Counted from the first letter of the stretch, positions 26,305 through 35,240 are shown. The stretch is DNA of 64,000 nt from Streptomyces endocoffeicus (GCF_016741935.1 NZ_JAERRG010000015.1:62001-126000); one strand, 5' to 3'. Numbers and translations are program-made. Notes: a model not told the origin generated them from the letters alone.

Positions 26305-26942
26305 CGGCGCCTCCCCAGCAGCCAGCCGGGAACGAACCCGACCAGGAACGCGGCCGCGACCGGGCCGTACTTCTTCAGCAGCGGGCCCGCGATCAGCACC
26401 ATTCCATTGAGCTCACCCGGCGCCTCGGCGGGCGCGCCGACCGCGGGAGCGGACGCGGCGGGCGCCACGCCGGAGGCGGGGGACGCTGCCGCGCCATCCT
26501 GCTGAAGGAGCAGATTGCCGAGGTTCTGGGCGAACTGCTGGAGGATCTTGTCGGACACGGCCCCAATGGCCCCCTTGCCGAACTGGGCGATCTTGCCCCG
26601 GATCACCAGGTCGGTGGAGAGGTTCAGCTGGGCGCCGCCCTCGGCCGGGACGACCTCCAGGGAGACCTCGGCCTCGGCGTCGCCGCTGCCGTGGGTGTCG
26701 GCGCCGCTGGCGTGGACACGCAGCCTCCGCTTTTCGGCGTCGACCTCCAGGAAGCGCACGGTGCCGGCATAGGCGGCCGAGATCGGGCCCACCTTGATCT
26801 TGACGGCGCCGCGCCAGGCATCGCCGTCACGGCCTTCGAGAGCGGCGCCTGGCATACAGGACGCCACCCGTTGGACGTCTTCGAGCAGCGCGAACACCGC
26901 GTCGGGCTCGGCTTGGACGGAAACGGTATTGATCAGTTGCAT
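26301..26942 (-). CDS. CoxG-like SRPBCC protein with C-terminal membrane anchor
   Basis: 213 residues. Residues 1-150 form a START/SRPBCC domain of the CoxG (carbon monoxide dehydrogenase subunit G) type (MQLINTVSVQAEPDAVFALL, CMPGAALEG, DLVIRGKIAQFGKGAI). An alanine/proline linker follows, then one hydrophobic helix near the C-terminus (YGPVAAAFLVGFVPGWLLG) and a basic end. CoxG proteins accompany xanthine-oxidase-family enzymes and are thought to help recruit them to the membrane. The start overlaps the 3' end of the small-subunit gene by 10 bases. Confidence 0.88.
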   Translation of the reverse strand: MQLINTVSVQAEPDAVFALLEDVQRVASCMPGAALEGRDGDAWRGAVKIKVGPISAAYAGTVRFLEVDAEKRRLRVHASGADTHGSGDAEAEVSLEVVPAEGGAQLNLSTDLVIRGKIAQFGKGAIGAVSDKILQQFAQNLGNLLLQQDGAAASPASGVAPAASAPAVGAPAEAPGELNGMVLIAGPLLKKYGPVAAAFLVGFVPGWLLGRRR

Positions 26943-27472
26943 GAGTCCTCCTCGGCGCCCATGGCCCGCTGAGCGCGCCGGGCGGTCGCACAGGCGTCGA
27001 TCGCCTCGACGATGGTCTGGTAGCCGGTGCACCGGCACAGGTTCGCGGCGACGACCTCCCTGATGTCCTCCTTGCTCGCCTCCGGCCGCTCCGCGAGGAA
27101 CCCCTGGGCCAGCATCAGAAAGCCGGGGGTGCAGAAGCCGCACTGCAGGCCGTGGTGGGTGGTGAAGGCCCGCTGGAGATCGCTGAGCTCCCCGGTGCCG
27201 GAGTCGGCGAGGGATTCGACGGTGGTGATCCGCGCTCCCTCCGCCTGGGCGGCGAACATCAGACAGGCCCGGACCGGGAGCCCGTCGACGAGCACGGTGC
27301 AGGCGCCGCAGATCCCGTGCTCGCAGCCGACGTGGGTGCCGGTCAGCCGCAGATCGTGGCGGAGCACGTCCACCAGGGTGCGGCGCGGCGCCGTGATCAC
27401 CTCGTATGACGTGCCGTTGACGTCGAGCGTGATGAGCTGGACGTCGTCGCCCAGGCCGGTGGTGTCGTTCAT
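26933..27472 (-). CDS. Molybdenum hydroxylase small subunit, [2Fe-2S] (nicotinate hydroxylase)
   Basis: 179 residues carrying two [2Fe-2S] clusters that move electrons from the Mo site to FAD. The plant-type cluster is in CEHGICGACTVLVDG, the second in CGFCTPGF and CRCTGYQTI. ATG 27472 overlaps the large-subunit stop by four bases. The last about 15 residues are charged and extend past the usual end. Stand-alone S subunits of this kind belong to three-subunit xanthine-oxidase-family enzymes. Confidence 0.93.
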   Translation of the reverse strand: MNDTTGLGDDVQLITLDVNGTSYEVITAPRRTLVDVLRHDLRLTGTHVGCEHGICGACTVLVDGLPVRACLMFAAQAEGARITTVESLADSGTGELSDLQRAFTTHHGLQCGFCTPGFLMLAQGFLAERPEASKEDIREVVAANLCRCTGYQTIVEAIDACATARRAQRAMGAEEDSCN

Positions 27473-29841
27473 GGTGTCTGCTCCGGTGTGCGGGGGGTCA
27501 GGGCACGGTGGACCGTCTCCGGTGTGATGGGCGTGTTGTCCAGTTCGACGCCGGTGGGCCGCAGCGCGTCGTTGACGGCGTTGAGTACGGCGGCGGGGGC
27601 CCCGATGGTGCCGCCCTCGCCGGCGCCCTTGGCCCCCGTCGCGGTGAAGGCGCACGGGGTCTCCAGATGGTGGATCACCACCTCCGGGATCTCATGGGCG
27701 GTGGGCACCTTGTAGTCCATGAAGCTGGTGGCCGACGGCTCGCCCTGGGCGTCGTAGGTGATCTGCTCGAAGAGCGCCCCCGAGATGCCCTGTGCGATGC
27801 CGCCCCGGCACTGCCCCTCCACCACCTGCGGATTGACGGCGACACCGCAGTCCTCGACGCAGAAGTAGGCGAGGATCTCCACCTGCCCGGTGCCCTCGTG
27901 CAGTTCCACCACCACCCCGTGGGTGGCATTGGAGAACGTGCCGTCGTTGTGGACGTCGAAGACGGCGGTGGCGGTGAGGCCCGGGTCGATGTCCTTGGGC
28001 AGCAGATGCGACTTGAGATAGGCGATATCGGCCAGGTGCTCGTAGGCGAGGGCGACATCCGGGTCGTCGCGCCGGCGGACCCGGCCCCGGTCCAGTTCGG
28101 TGTCCTCCGGGGGGATGTCCCACTCGGCGGCGGCGATGGCGCGGAGCTTCTCGCCGAGCTTGCCCGCCGCCATACGTACGGCACTGCCGCCGATCGCGAT
28201 CGAGCGGCTGGCGAAGGTGCCCCAGCCGTAGGTGATGCGGTCGGTGTCGCCCTGGTGCAGTTTGACCTTGGCGATGTCGAGGCCGAGCGTATCGGCGACG
28301 ATCTGCGCCATGGTCGTCTCATGGCTCTGCCCATGGCTGATGGTGCCGGTGGTGGCGGTGACCGCGCCGCTGGTGTCCATCCGGACCTCGGCGAGGTCGA
28401 ACCCGGGCACGACCTCCATCTTGCGCTGGGCGAAGGCGGCGGAGCCGTAGCCGGTGCGCTCGCTGAAGCAGCTGTAGCCGATCCCGATGTGCCGGCCCTC
28501 GGCCGTGGCCGCGGCCTGCCGGTCGTACCAGCCCGCCTCGCGCAGCGCCCGCTCGCACAGGTCGAGGGATTCCAGATAGGAGCCGGGGTCGTAGGTGATG
28601 TTGTTGACGCCGGTGTACGGGAAGTCGGTGATGACGTTGCGGCGCCGGATCTCCACCGGGTCCAGGCGCAGTTCGCGGGCGGCGCGCTCCATGAGCCGCT
28701 CCATGGCCATGACGTACTGCGGGCGGCTCACGCCCCGGTAGGGGGCGGTGGGCGCCTTGTTGGTGGTGATCGCCCGGCCGCGCACCCGGTAGGCGGGGAC
28801 CTTGTAGACGCCGGGCATCTCGGCGGAGGCCATCAGCGGCTCGATGCCGGCCGTGAACGGATAGCAGGAGTAGGCGCCCATGTCGCACACCACGTCCGCG
28901 TCGAGGCCGAGGATCCTGCCGTCGGCGTCGAAGGCGGCGCGTGCGGCGTAGTGCTGTTCCCGGGCGAGGAATGAGGCGGACAGGGCGTCCTTGCGGTCCT
29001 CGATCCACTTGACCGGCCGGCCGAGCCGCAGCGCGGCCGCCGCGGTGGCGATCTCCTCGCGGCCGACCACGCACTTGAGGCCGAAACCGCCACCCATGTC
29101 CGGGACGATCACCCGCACCGCGCGCTCGTCCAGTCGCAGGCAGCGGGAGGCCACGGTCCGCACCTGGTGCGGAGTCTGGGTGCAGGTGTGCAGGACGAGC
29201 TGTTCCTCCCGGGCGTCCCACTGCGCCACCGCGCCACGCGTCTCCAGCGGCAGGGCGTTCTGCCGGCCGGTTCGCACATCGACGTGGACCACGCAGGGCG
29301 CCTGGTCGAAGATCTCGTCGATGCCCTCGGTGGCGAACAGGCCGACGTCGACCAGGGTGTTCCCGGCGGCCTCCGCATGCACCCGCGGAGCGTCGGGTGC
29401 GAGGGCCTGTTCCTCGCAGGTGATGGGCGGCAGGGGCGCGTACGTCACCTTGGCGGCCTCCAGGCCGTCCTCGGCGAGGTAGGGGTCGCGGGCGACGACC
29501 ACGGCGACGGGCTCGCCGACGTAGCGGACCCGGTCGCGGGCGAGGACGGGCATGGCGGTCGGCACGAACTCCGAGAGCGGGCGGCCGAGTTGGGCGGTGA
29601 TGTCCCCCAGCTCCAGGTCGGCGGCGGTGAACGCGGCGACGACACCCGGGACCTGACGCACCCGCGTCAGATCGATCTCGGTGATCGTCCCATGAGCGAC
29701 CGTGGAGCGGACGAACTGCGCGTGCAGCATGCCGGGCAGCTCGATGTCGTCGACGAAACGGCCACGTCCGGACAGCAGCCGGGGATCCTCGCGGCGCGCC
29801 ACCGACCTGCCGACCAGCCGGTCGTCCTTGGCGGACGTCAT
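27469..29841 (-). CDS. Molybdenum hydroxylase large subunit (probable nicotinate 6-hydroxylase)
   Basis: 790 residues of the xanthine-oxidase family. Motifs include the molybdopterin region PDMGGGFGLK (FGGGFG-like), APYRGVSRPQ and the catalytic base in KGAGEGG near residue 750. The CO dehydrogenase active-site motif AYxCSFR is absent, so this is not a form I CO dehydrogenase. Within a cluster encoding every later step of nicotinate breakdown, the natural substrate is nicotinate, giving 6-hydroxynicotinate. It differs from Pseudomonas NicAB, where the large subunit is fused to cytochromes; here an FAD subunit is present instead. Start and stop overlap both neighbours by four bases. Confidence 0.85.
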   Translation of the reverse strand: MTSAKDDRLVGRSVARREDPRLLSGRGRFVDDIELPGMLHAQFVRSTVAHGTITEIDLTRVRQVPGVVAAFTAADLELGDITAQLGRPLSEFVPTAMPVLARDRVRYVGEPVAVVVARDPYLAEDGLEAAKVTYAPLPPITCEEQALAPDAPRVHAEAAGNTLVDVGLFATEGIDEIFDQAPCVVHVDVRTGRQNALPLETRGAVAQWDAREEQLVLHTCTQTPHQVRTVASRCLRLDERAVRVIVPDMGGGFGLKCVVGREEIATAAAALRLGRPVKWIEDRKDALSASFLAREQHYAARAAFDADGRILGLDADVVCDMGAYSCYPFTAGIEPLMASAEMPGVYKVPAYRVRGRAITTNKAPTAPYRGVSRPQYVMAMERLMERAARELRLDPVEIRRRNVITDFPYTGVNNITYDPGSYLESLDLCERALREAGWYDRQAAATAEGRHIGIGYSCFSERTGYGSAAFAQRKMEVVPGFDLAEVRMDTSGAVTATTGTISHGQSHETTMAQIVADTLGLDIAKVKLHQGDTDRITYGWGTFASRSIAIGGSAVRMAAGKLGEKLRAIAAAEWDIPPEDTELDRGRVRRRDDPDVALAYEHLADIAYLKSHLLPKDIDPGLTATAVFDVHNDGTFSNATHGVVVELHEGTGQVEILAYFCVEDCGVAVNPQVVEGQCRGGIAQGISGALFEQITYDAQGEPSATSFMDYKVPTAHEIPEVVIHHLETPCAFTATGAKGAGEGGTIGAPAAVLNAVNDALRPTGVELDNTPITPETVHRALTPRTPEQTP

Positions 29842-30686
29842 CGTGACATCGCCTCCTCACAGGCTCGCTCGATCAGATTGCGGATGAGGTGCTTGCGGTA
29901 GTCGCCGCTGCCGTTCGCGTCACTCGGCGGATCCACGGCGGAGGCCGCCGCCTCCGCGCAGTCCCGGAACGAGCCGCCGGCCGCCAGCACGGCCTCCGCC
30001 TCGGGCACGCGTACCGGCATCGCGGCGACACCGCCCAGAGCCACCCGGCCGCCGCGGACGTCCTCGCCGTCGGTGGCCAGATCGACCGCGGCGGCGACGA
30101 TGGCGAAGTCCCCGCGACGCTCGGCGAACTCGGTGAGCGCCGCGTGCGGCGCGGGGCGGGGGAAGACGATCTCCACGAGGATCTCGTCGGGGTCCAGCGC
30201 GGTGGTGTAGTAACCGAAGAAGAACTCACCGGCCGGGATGCGGCGCCGCCCGCGCGGGCCGTGGGCCACCAACTCGGCGTCGAGCAGCACGGCCAGCAGA
30301 CACCACTCGGCGGTCGCGTCGCCGTGCGCGATGCTGCCGCCCACGGTGCCGCGGGTCCGGATCGGCAGATGGCCGATCCACCGCATGGCATCGCGGATGA
30401 CCTCGAAACCCGCCCCGAGCCGGTCCGCGGGCGCGGTCTCCACCGTGTGATGGGTGGTGAGCGCCCCGATGTGCAGTCCGCCGTCGGCCGCGACCCCGAG
30501 ATGGTCGAGTTCGCGCAGACCGGCGATGTCGACCAGGTGCCCCGGGCGGGCCAGCCGGAAGTTCATCATCGCGACCAGGCTCTGGCCGCCGGCGATGACC
30601 TTGGCCTCGTCGGACAGTTCGGCCAGGAGTGCCGTGGCGCCCTGGACGTCGCGCGCCCGGTGGTACTGGAAGGGAGCGGGCTTCAT
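29838..30686 (-). CDS. Molybdenum hydroxylase medium subunit, FAD-binding
   Basis: 282 residues of the CoxM/XdhB-type FAD family. FAD-binding segments are AKVIAGGQSLVAMMNFRLA (residues 28-46) and TRGTVGGSIAHGDATAEW. It passes electrons from the small-subunit clusters to an acceptor such as NAD or quinone. First of the three hydroxylase genes (M-L-S order), with ATGA coupling to the large-subunit gene. It starts at ATG 30686, 58 bp after the MFS gene. Confidence 0.93.
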   Translation of the reverse strand: MKPAPFQYHRARDVQGATALLAELSDEAKVIAGGQSLVAMMNFRLARPGHLVDIAGLRELDHLGVAADGGLHIGALTTHHTVETAPADRLGAGFEVIRDAMRWIGHLPIRTRGTVGGSIAHGDATAEWCLLAVLLDAELVAHGPRGRRRIPAGEFFFGYYTTALDPDEILVEIVFPRPAPHAALTEFAERRGDFAIVAAAVDLATDGEDVRGGRVALGGVAAMPVRVPEAEAVLAAGGSFRDCAEAAASAVDPPSDANGSGDYRKHLIRNLIERACEEAMSR

Positions 30687-30744
30687 GTTTCTCCTGTCGT
30701 TTTCGAAGGCCGACCCGGGCGGCCCGGTCGGGGCGGGCTGCCCG

Positions 30745-32148
30745 TCAGCGCACCGGCTGACCGACGGCCGGCTCCGGGGACGCGGGGGCGGGCACCGCGG
30801 CCGGGTCGTCCTCGTCGAGGTCGCGTCCCTTGGTCTCGGGCGCCGCGAACGCCATCCAGATGACGGCCCCCAGGACGGCCACGGCCAGTACCCCGAACGT
30901 CAGCGGCAACCCCAGCAGCGGCCACATCACCGAGCCGAACAGCATCGGGGCGAAGCCGGTGAGCGCCCGGCTGAACGAGGACGCCCAGCCGAAGCCGCTG
31001 GCCCGCAGCGTGGTCGGGTACAGCTCGGAGACATAGGCGTACATGGCGGGGATGGTCAGCTGCATCAGGAAGCCGAAGACGCCGATGGCCACGATGGAAC
31101 CCGTCGGCATGCGCATCACCAGCGCGAACACCACCAGTGCGAGCGAGGCGACCGGGGCCGAGACCCCTATGAGCCACTTCCGGCCGACCGTGTCCACCAG
31201 CACCGTGGAGGTCAGGACGCCGACGATGCCGACCGCGCTCATCAGCGTGGTGCTCATGAAGGCGGCCGTGTCGCCGAGGCCCTCCTCCTTGAGGATGGAC
31301 GGCAGCCAGCTCAGGGCCGCGTAGTACACCAGCATGACGGTGGCGAAGAGCAGCCAGGCGGCGGAGGTGACGCGCGGGCTGAACTTCCAGACCGCGCGCA
31401 GCTGTTCGAGCGCGGCGCGGGGGCCGTTCCCCCCGGCCTCGGGCACCGGCGCGGGAATGACGTACGGCTCGGCGGGCGCACCCGTGCGGGCGACCAGATC
31501 GTCGATGACGGCCCGCGCCTCGGCTTCCCTGCCCTTCTTGCTGAGGTAGACGGGCGACTCCGGCACACCCCTGCGCACCCAGAACAGCAGCAGCGCCGGA
31601 ACGCTCATCACGGTGAGCATCCACCGCCAGTTGCCTTCGAGGGGCAGCATGGCCGTCGAGACCAGACCGCACAGGGTCACGCCGATCGGCCACCAGGCGT
31701 CCAGCGCGGTCAGTACGCGTCCGCGGTACTTCGTCGGGGAGAACTCCGCCACCAGGGCGTAGTCGACGGGGATACAACCGCCCAGTCCGACACCGGCGAT
31801 GAAGCGCAGGGCGAGGAAGATCCCGTAGTTCGGGGCCAGGGCACCGGCCACCGAGAACACCGCGAAGATCAGCAAGGTGACGCTGAAGGACTTCTTGCGT
31901 CCGATGCGGTCGGCGATCGCGCCCCAGATCACCGCGCCCACGGCCATGCCCACCAGATTGGCGGTGGCCACCAGACCTCGCTGGGAGAGGGAGAGGTGGA
32001 AGTGGTCGCCCAGCAGCGGCATCAGGAAGCCGTTGAGGGCGATGTCATACGCGTCGAAGAGGTAGCCGAGGCCGCCGATGATGAAGATCCTGCCCTGGAC
32101 CCCCCATCTCCATGGGAGGTCCTGGACGATCCGGTCGCCTGTTTTCAC
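30745..32148 (-). CDS. MFS transporter, probable nicotinate uptake carrier
   Basis: 467 residues with twelve hydrophobic segments and the sugar/acid-porter motifs GAIADRIGRKKSF and PESPVYLSKKGREAEA. GTG 32148 is chosen since GGAG stands five bases upstream; a longer in-frame extension crosses the G-rich spacer and is proline-rich. It stands inside the nicotinate operon between the monooxygenase and the hydroxylase, so nicotinate or a related pyridine acid is the expected substrate (the role of NicT in Pseudomonas). Aromatic-acid:H+ symporters have similar architecture. Confidence 0.85.
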   Translation of the reverse strand: MKTGDRIVQDLPWRWGVQGRIFIIGGLGYLFDAYDIALNGFLMPLLGDHFHLSLSQRGLVATANLVGMAVGAVIWGAIADRIGRKKSFSVTLLIFAVFSVAGALAPNYGIFLALRFIAGVGLGGCIPVDYALVAEFSPTKYRGRVLTALDAWWPIGVTLCGLVSTAMLPLEGNWRWMLTVMSVPALLLFWVRRGVPESPVYLSKKGREAEARAVIDDLVARTGAPAEPYVIPAPVPEAGGNGPRAALEQLRAVWKFSPRVTSAAWLLFATVMLVYYAALSWLPSILKEEGLGDTAAFMSTTLMSAVGIVGVLTSTVLVDTVGRKWLIGVSAPVASLALVVFALVMRMPTGSIVAIGVFGFLMQLTIPAMYAYVSELYPTTLRASGFGWASSFSRALTGFAPMLFGSVMWPLLGLPLTFGVLAVAVLGAVIWMAFAAPETKGRDLDEDDPAAVPAPASPEPAVGQPVR

Positions 32149-32240
32149 TGTCGCTCCACGGGGTGTTCGGGGATGTGCCCGCGCGGGGCGACACCGAGGT
32201 GGATGAGCGGGAAGTGGCCCGAAGGGGGCAAGTGATGAGC

Positions 32241-32300
32241 GGGATGGGGGGTTGGGGAGAGGGATGGGGAGGGGGAGGGGAGGGGGTGGGGCGGGGAGGG
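32241..32300. repeat. G-rich tract with quadruplex potential inside the nicotinate operon
   Basis: The + strand holds about ten G-runs of three to six bases separated by one to three other bases. Here the + strand is the template, so the mRNA is C-rich. It sits in the 157-bp gap between the monooxygenase stop (32306) and the transporter start, the longest gap of the operon, and could slow transcription or act as a polar attenuation point. Confidence 0.6.
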
Positions 32301-32305
32301 TCCGG

Positions 32306-33577
32306 TCAGCGGGCGAAGCGGTAGTCGAAGGCGCCCAGGTCCGGGTCGTCGAGCGGGCTGCCGCTCCACAACCAGTGGTAGGAGACGTCGGATTCGCCGT
32401 CGAAGCCGCGCCGCAGCAGGGCGTCCCTGGCCTCCTGCTGAGGGCCGTCGGGGTAGTGGTAGAAGGTCTTGTTCTGCAGTGAGGCGTCCTGGACCATGCC
32501 GGCGTGTTTGGCTCGCCGGTCGACGTAGCGCCGCAGCGCGCCCTCGACGCCGTCGGTGTTGACACGGCCCAGTTCCTCGGCCAGTACGGCGGCGTCCTCC
32601 ATGGCCTGGGAGGCCCCCTGGGCCTGGTAGGGCAGCATGGCGTGGCAGGCGTCGCCCAGGAGGGCCAGATGGCCGTCCATCCAGACCGGGTCGCGCCGGC
32701 GGTGATAGAGGGCGAAGGAGAGCACGTCCTCCTTGGCCTTGGACAGCATCGCCGCCGCCCGGTCGTCCCAGCCCTCGTAGGCGTTCACCAGGTCTTCCGC
32801 GGTGGCCGAGCCGGTCCATTTCTCGGCGACCTCGTCCGTGCACGGGACGCAGCCGACGACGTTGAGGTACTCGCCGCCGCGGATCATGTAGTGGACCAGG
32901 TGCCGGTCGGGGCCGTACCAGATGGTGCTCTGGAAGCGGTCCATCAGGAAGCGGGTGGCCGGATCGGCGGCGATGAGGTCGCCGGGGATGAGGGCCCGGA
33001 AGGCCATCTCGCCGGAGAACTGCAGGGTGTCCGGGAGGCCCATGAGGTCGCGGACCCGGGAGCGGATGCCGTCGGCGCCGATCAGCACGTCGGCTTCGAA
33101 GCGCCGGCCGTCATCGGTCACGGCCACCGGGCGACGGGGGTCGCTCCGGTCCAGTTCGCCGACCCGGCTCGAGGTGTGCAGTGCGACCACCGGGCCGGGG
33201 CCGGCCGGCTCGACGCAGGCGTCGGTGAGGACACCGTGCAGATCGGCCCGGTGGTAGTGCCAGTACGGCGCGTTGTAGTGCTGCTTGACGTAGTCACCGA
33301 GCTGGGTCAGCCCGATGATGCTGCCGTCCTTCCACCGGCGCCGCACCTGGTCCTGGGGCTCGGTGTGGATGGCCTCCAGTTGCTTGCGCAGACCCAGCCC
33401 GAGCAGGACCCGGCTCGCGTTGGGCGCCGTTTGGATACCCGCGCCGATCTCGCCGAACCGCGGTGCCTGCTCCAGCACGGTCACGTGATGGCCGCGCTGC
33501 CGCAGCGACAGCGCGGCGGTCATTCCGCCGAGCCCGCCGCCGACGATGACGACGTCGAGGGATTGGGTGGATGCCAT
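32306..33577 (-). CDS. nicC: FAD-dependent monooxygenase, probable 6-hydroxynicotinate 3-monooxygenase
   Basis: 423 residues of the group A flavoprotein hydroxylases. GGGLGGMTAALSLRQRG binds the ADP part of FAD, GADGIRSRVRDL is the DG motif and GDACHAMLPYQAQGASQAMEDA the GD motif. The expected reaction is decarboxylative hydroxylation of 6-hydroxynicotinate to 2,5-dihydroxypyridine with NADH. The residue matching His47 of Pseudomonas NicC is Q49 (GAGIQTAPN), as in salicylate and 3-hydroxybenzoate hydroxylases, so substrate binding may be built differently. ATG 33577 follows GGAG; 31 bp after nicX. Confidence 0.78.
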   Translation of the reverse strand: MASTQSLDVVIVGGGLGGMTAALSLRQRGHHVTVLEQAPRFGEIGAGIQTAPNASRVLLGLGLRKQLEAIHTEPQDQVRRRWKDGSIIGLTQLGDYVKQHYNAPYWHYHRADLHGVLTDACVEPAGPGPVVALHTSSRVGELDRSDPRRPVAVTDDGRRFEADVLIGADGIRSRVRDLMGLPDTLQFSGEMAFRALIPGDLIAADPATRFLMDRFQSTIWYGPDRHLVHYMIRGGEYLNVVGCVPCTDEVAEKWTGSATAEDLVNAYEGWDDRAAAMLSKAKEDVLSFALYHRRRDPVWMDGHLALLGDACHAMLPYQAQGASQAMEDAAVLAEELGRVNTDGVEGALRRYVDRRAKHAGMVQDASLQNKTFYHYPDGPQQEARDALLRRGFDGESDVSYHWLWSGSPLDDPDLGAFDYRFAR

Positions 33578-33608
33578 CTTCTCTCCAGATGCAGGTGCGG
33601 CGGCGGGA

Positions 33609-34640
33609 TCAGAAGTCGACGAGTCGGCCCGCGGTGACGACGTCCTGGCCGTCGACGGAGACGGTGCAGCCGCGCATGGCGATGTCGACGTGCGCATACG
33701 ATTCGCGCTCGAGTACGGGGTGGGGTCCGGTGGACCACAGGAAGTTCCCGGCGAACGCCCGCGCGTCCATGCCCATCAGCTCTTCCTTGCCGTACAGGGC
33801 GGTGGCGAACCAGTCGGCGGTACGCATCAGGCCCCAGCCCATATGGGACAGGCTGCGTCCCCATGCGTCGTCCGCGTCGTCGAAGAAGGTGTTCAGCAGG
33901 TGGGCCTCGGCGCCACCGGACACCTTCTCGATGTTCCCGCCCGCGATCTCCAGAGTGACCGGCTGACGTACGTACTCCTTGAACGGCAGCAGGATGTCGC
34001 CCTCGGAGAGCACGATCCGGCCCTCGGAGAACCGCGGCCAGCACAGGACCATGGTGCTCGGCCAGTGGTCCCAGCGGCCCGGGTCGTCGGCGAAGCCCAC
34101 CTGGAACTCCGGCTTGGAGCCCGGCAGTTCGATGGTCAGGTCGGTGCCGGCCTCGGAGGTCACCCGCATGACGGACGCGCTCTTCAGCAGGTTGACGCCC
34201 TTGAGCACCTCCGCCTTGTCCTCCGGCTTGGGCAGATTGCGGATGAGTACGTCGGGGGCGTCGCACACGAAGAGGATGCGGGTGCCCGTCCGCATGATCT
34301 CCTGCTGGAGCGGGGCGTGGATGAAGCCCTCCCGTGTGAGGTCCACGACGAGGTCGGCGGCCTTGAGCAGGTCCTGCGCGGCGGTGTCGCCGAGCACCGC
34401 GCTCAGACCGGGTCCGGCACCGGTGCGGGTGCTGTCCGAGGGCGACGGGTTGCCGCCGGGGACCGTGGCGGCGATGACGTGCGCGCCGCAGGCCTTGGCC
34501 GCGCCGAAGGCGGCCGCCACGTAGTCGCCGCGGCTGGTGGGCTCGGACAGGACGACGACGTGCTCATCGGGCTTGAGCTTGCACAGCTTCAGCTCCTGGG
34601 TGAACGCCTCGAGCAGGTCAACGGAGGTGAGGTCGAGCAT
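33609..34640 (-). CDS. nicX: 2,5-dihydroxypyridine 5,6-dioxygenase
   Basis: Opens the ring of 2,5-dihydroxypyridine to N-formylmaleamate using Fe(II) and O2. 343 residues. The three metal ligands expected from Pseudomonas NicX (His265, His318, Asp320) correspond to H266 (SLSHMGWGL), H317 and D319 (YAHVDIAMRG), all within one residue. This family is unrelated to the common ring-cleavage dioxygenases and is very specific, so it anchors the pathway call. ATG 34640 follows GGAG with six bases between. First gene of the operon. Confidence 0.92.
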   Translation of the reverse strand: MLDLTSVDLLEAFTQELKLCKLKPDEHVVVLSEPTSRGDYVAAAFGAAKACGAHVIAATVPGGNPSPSDSTRTGAGPGLSAVLGDTAAQDLLKAADLVVDLTREGFIHAPLQQEIMRTGTRILFVCDAPDVLIRNLPKPEDKAEVLKGVNLLKSASVMRVTSEAGTDLTIELPGSKPEFQVGFADDPGRWDHWPSTMVLCWPRFSEGRIVLSEGDILLPFKEYVRQPVTLEIAGGNIEKVSGGAEAHLLNTFFDDADDAWGRSLSHMGWGLMRTADWFATALYGKEELMGMDARAFAGNFLWSTGPHPVLERESYAHVDIAMRGCTVSVDGQDVVTAGRLVDF

Positions 34641-34707
34641 GTCTCGCTCCTGGGGAGGGGGAAGGTGGCAGACGGCGATCGCACGGTCCGGGCAGACGTA
34701 GAGGTAT

Positions 34708-34801
34708 AGATCCAGCCATGCGGCCAGGTGGCTTCATGGGGAGACGCGGGCCTCATGGGCGCCGCCGACGCAATTAATCCGAACGCGTACGATCTGGATC
34801 T
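34708..34801. promoter_or_regulatory. Candidate regulator half-sites in the nicotinate operon promoter region
   Basis: AGATCCAG (34708-34715) and its exact reverse complement CTGGATCT (34794-34801) flank the probable start region of nicX transcription; the second overlaps the palindrome-like GATCTGGATC. The 8-bp match may be chance. The MarR protein is the natural candidate ligand. Confidence 0.25.
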
Positions 34802-35102
34802 GGCAAGGGGTACGGCCGAACTTTTTTGTGATCAGTCCACCTCCCGGGGTGGCCCCAGCGGCCGGAACACGCCTGCTGACCTTGTGTTTTCCCCAGGTGT
34901 CGGCCGTCTTTCCCGGCTTCACGAAGATGAACGAAAGATGATTGCGGCTGGCATGAAGCCTTGCGCCGAGAGTTCGTACGTGCTCGGATGGTTTCTGTTC
35001 ACATCCGGATTGGGTGCCTCGCGTTGCCTCGCGATGGCTAGTTCTCGGCGGCGTGCCGCCTCCAAGGAGGGATCCTGCCCGGTGCCCCACGGGAACGCGC
35101 GA

Positions 35103-35130
35103 GGGCCGCGGGGCGCCTGCCCCGCGGCCC
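35103..35130. terminator. GC-rich hairpin, likely terminator after the DinB gene
   Basis: A 12-bp perfect stem (35103-35114 with 35119-35130) and a GCCT loop, about 145 bases beyond the minus-strand DinB stop. No T-run, as is common for actinobacterial terminators. Confidence 0.55.
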
Positions 35131-35183
35131 CGTCTGACACAGTGCCACTAAGCGGCCTCGCTGAAGTCCGGTGCGGTTCGGGT

Positions 35184-35240
35184 GCGCCCCGAAGGGGCGC
35201 GGGGAACTGCGCGACCGGCCACGACGGCGCCGCGGACGGC
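35184..35240. repeat. Streptomyces-type intergenic repeat with GCGCCCC-GAA-GGGGCGC hairpin
   Basis: A 7-bp perfect stem with GAA loop (35184-35200) is followed by GGGGAACTGCGCGACCGGCC and ACGACGGCGCCGCGGAC. From memory, near-identical text recurs in intergenic regions across Streptomyces genomes. It lies just after the DinB gene. The function is not established; a termination or RNA-processing role is possible. Confidence 0.5.

Noticed and set aside
27469..29841. Carbon monoxide dehydrogenase (coxL) assignment for the molybdenum hydroxylase
   Set aside because: CoxG-like neighbour and subunit order invite it, but the AYxCSFR active-site motif is absent and all neighbouring genes fit nicotinate breakdown.
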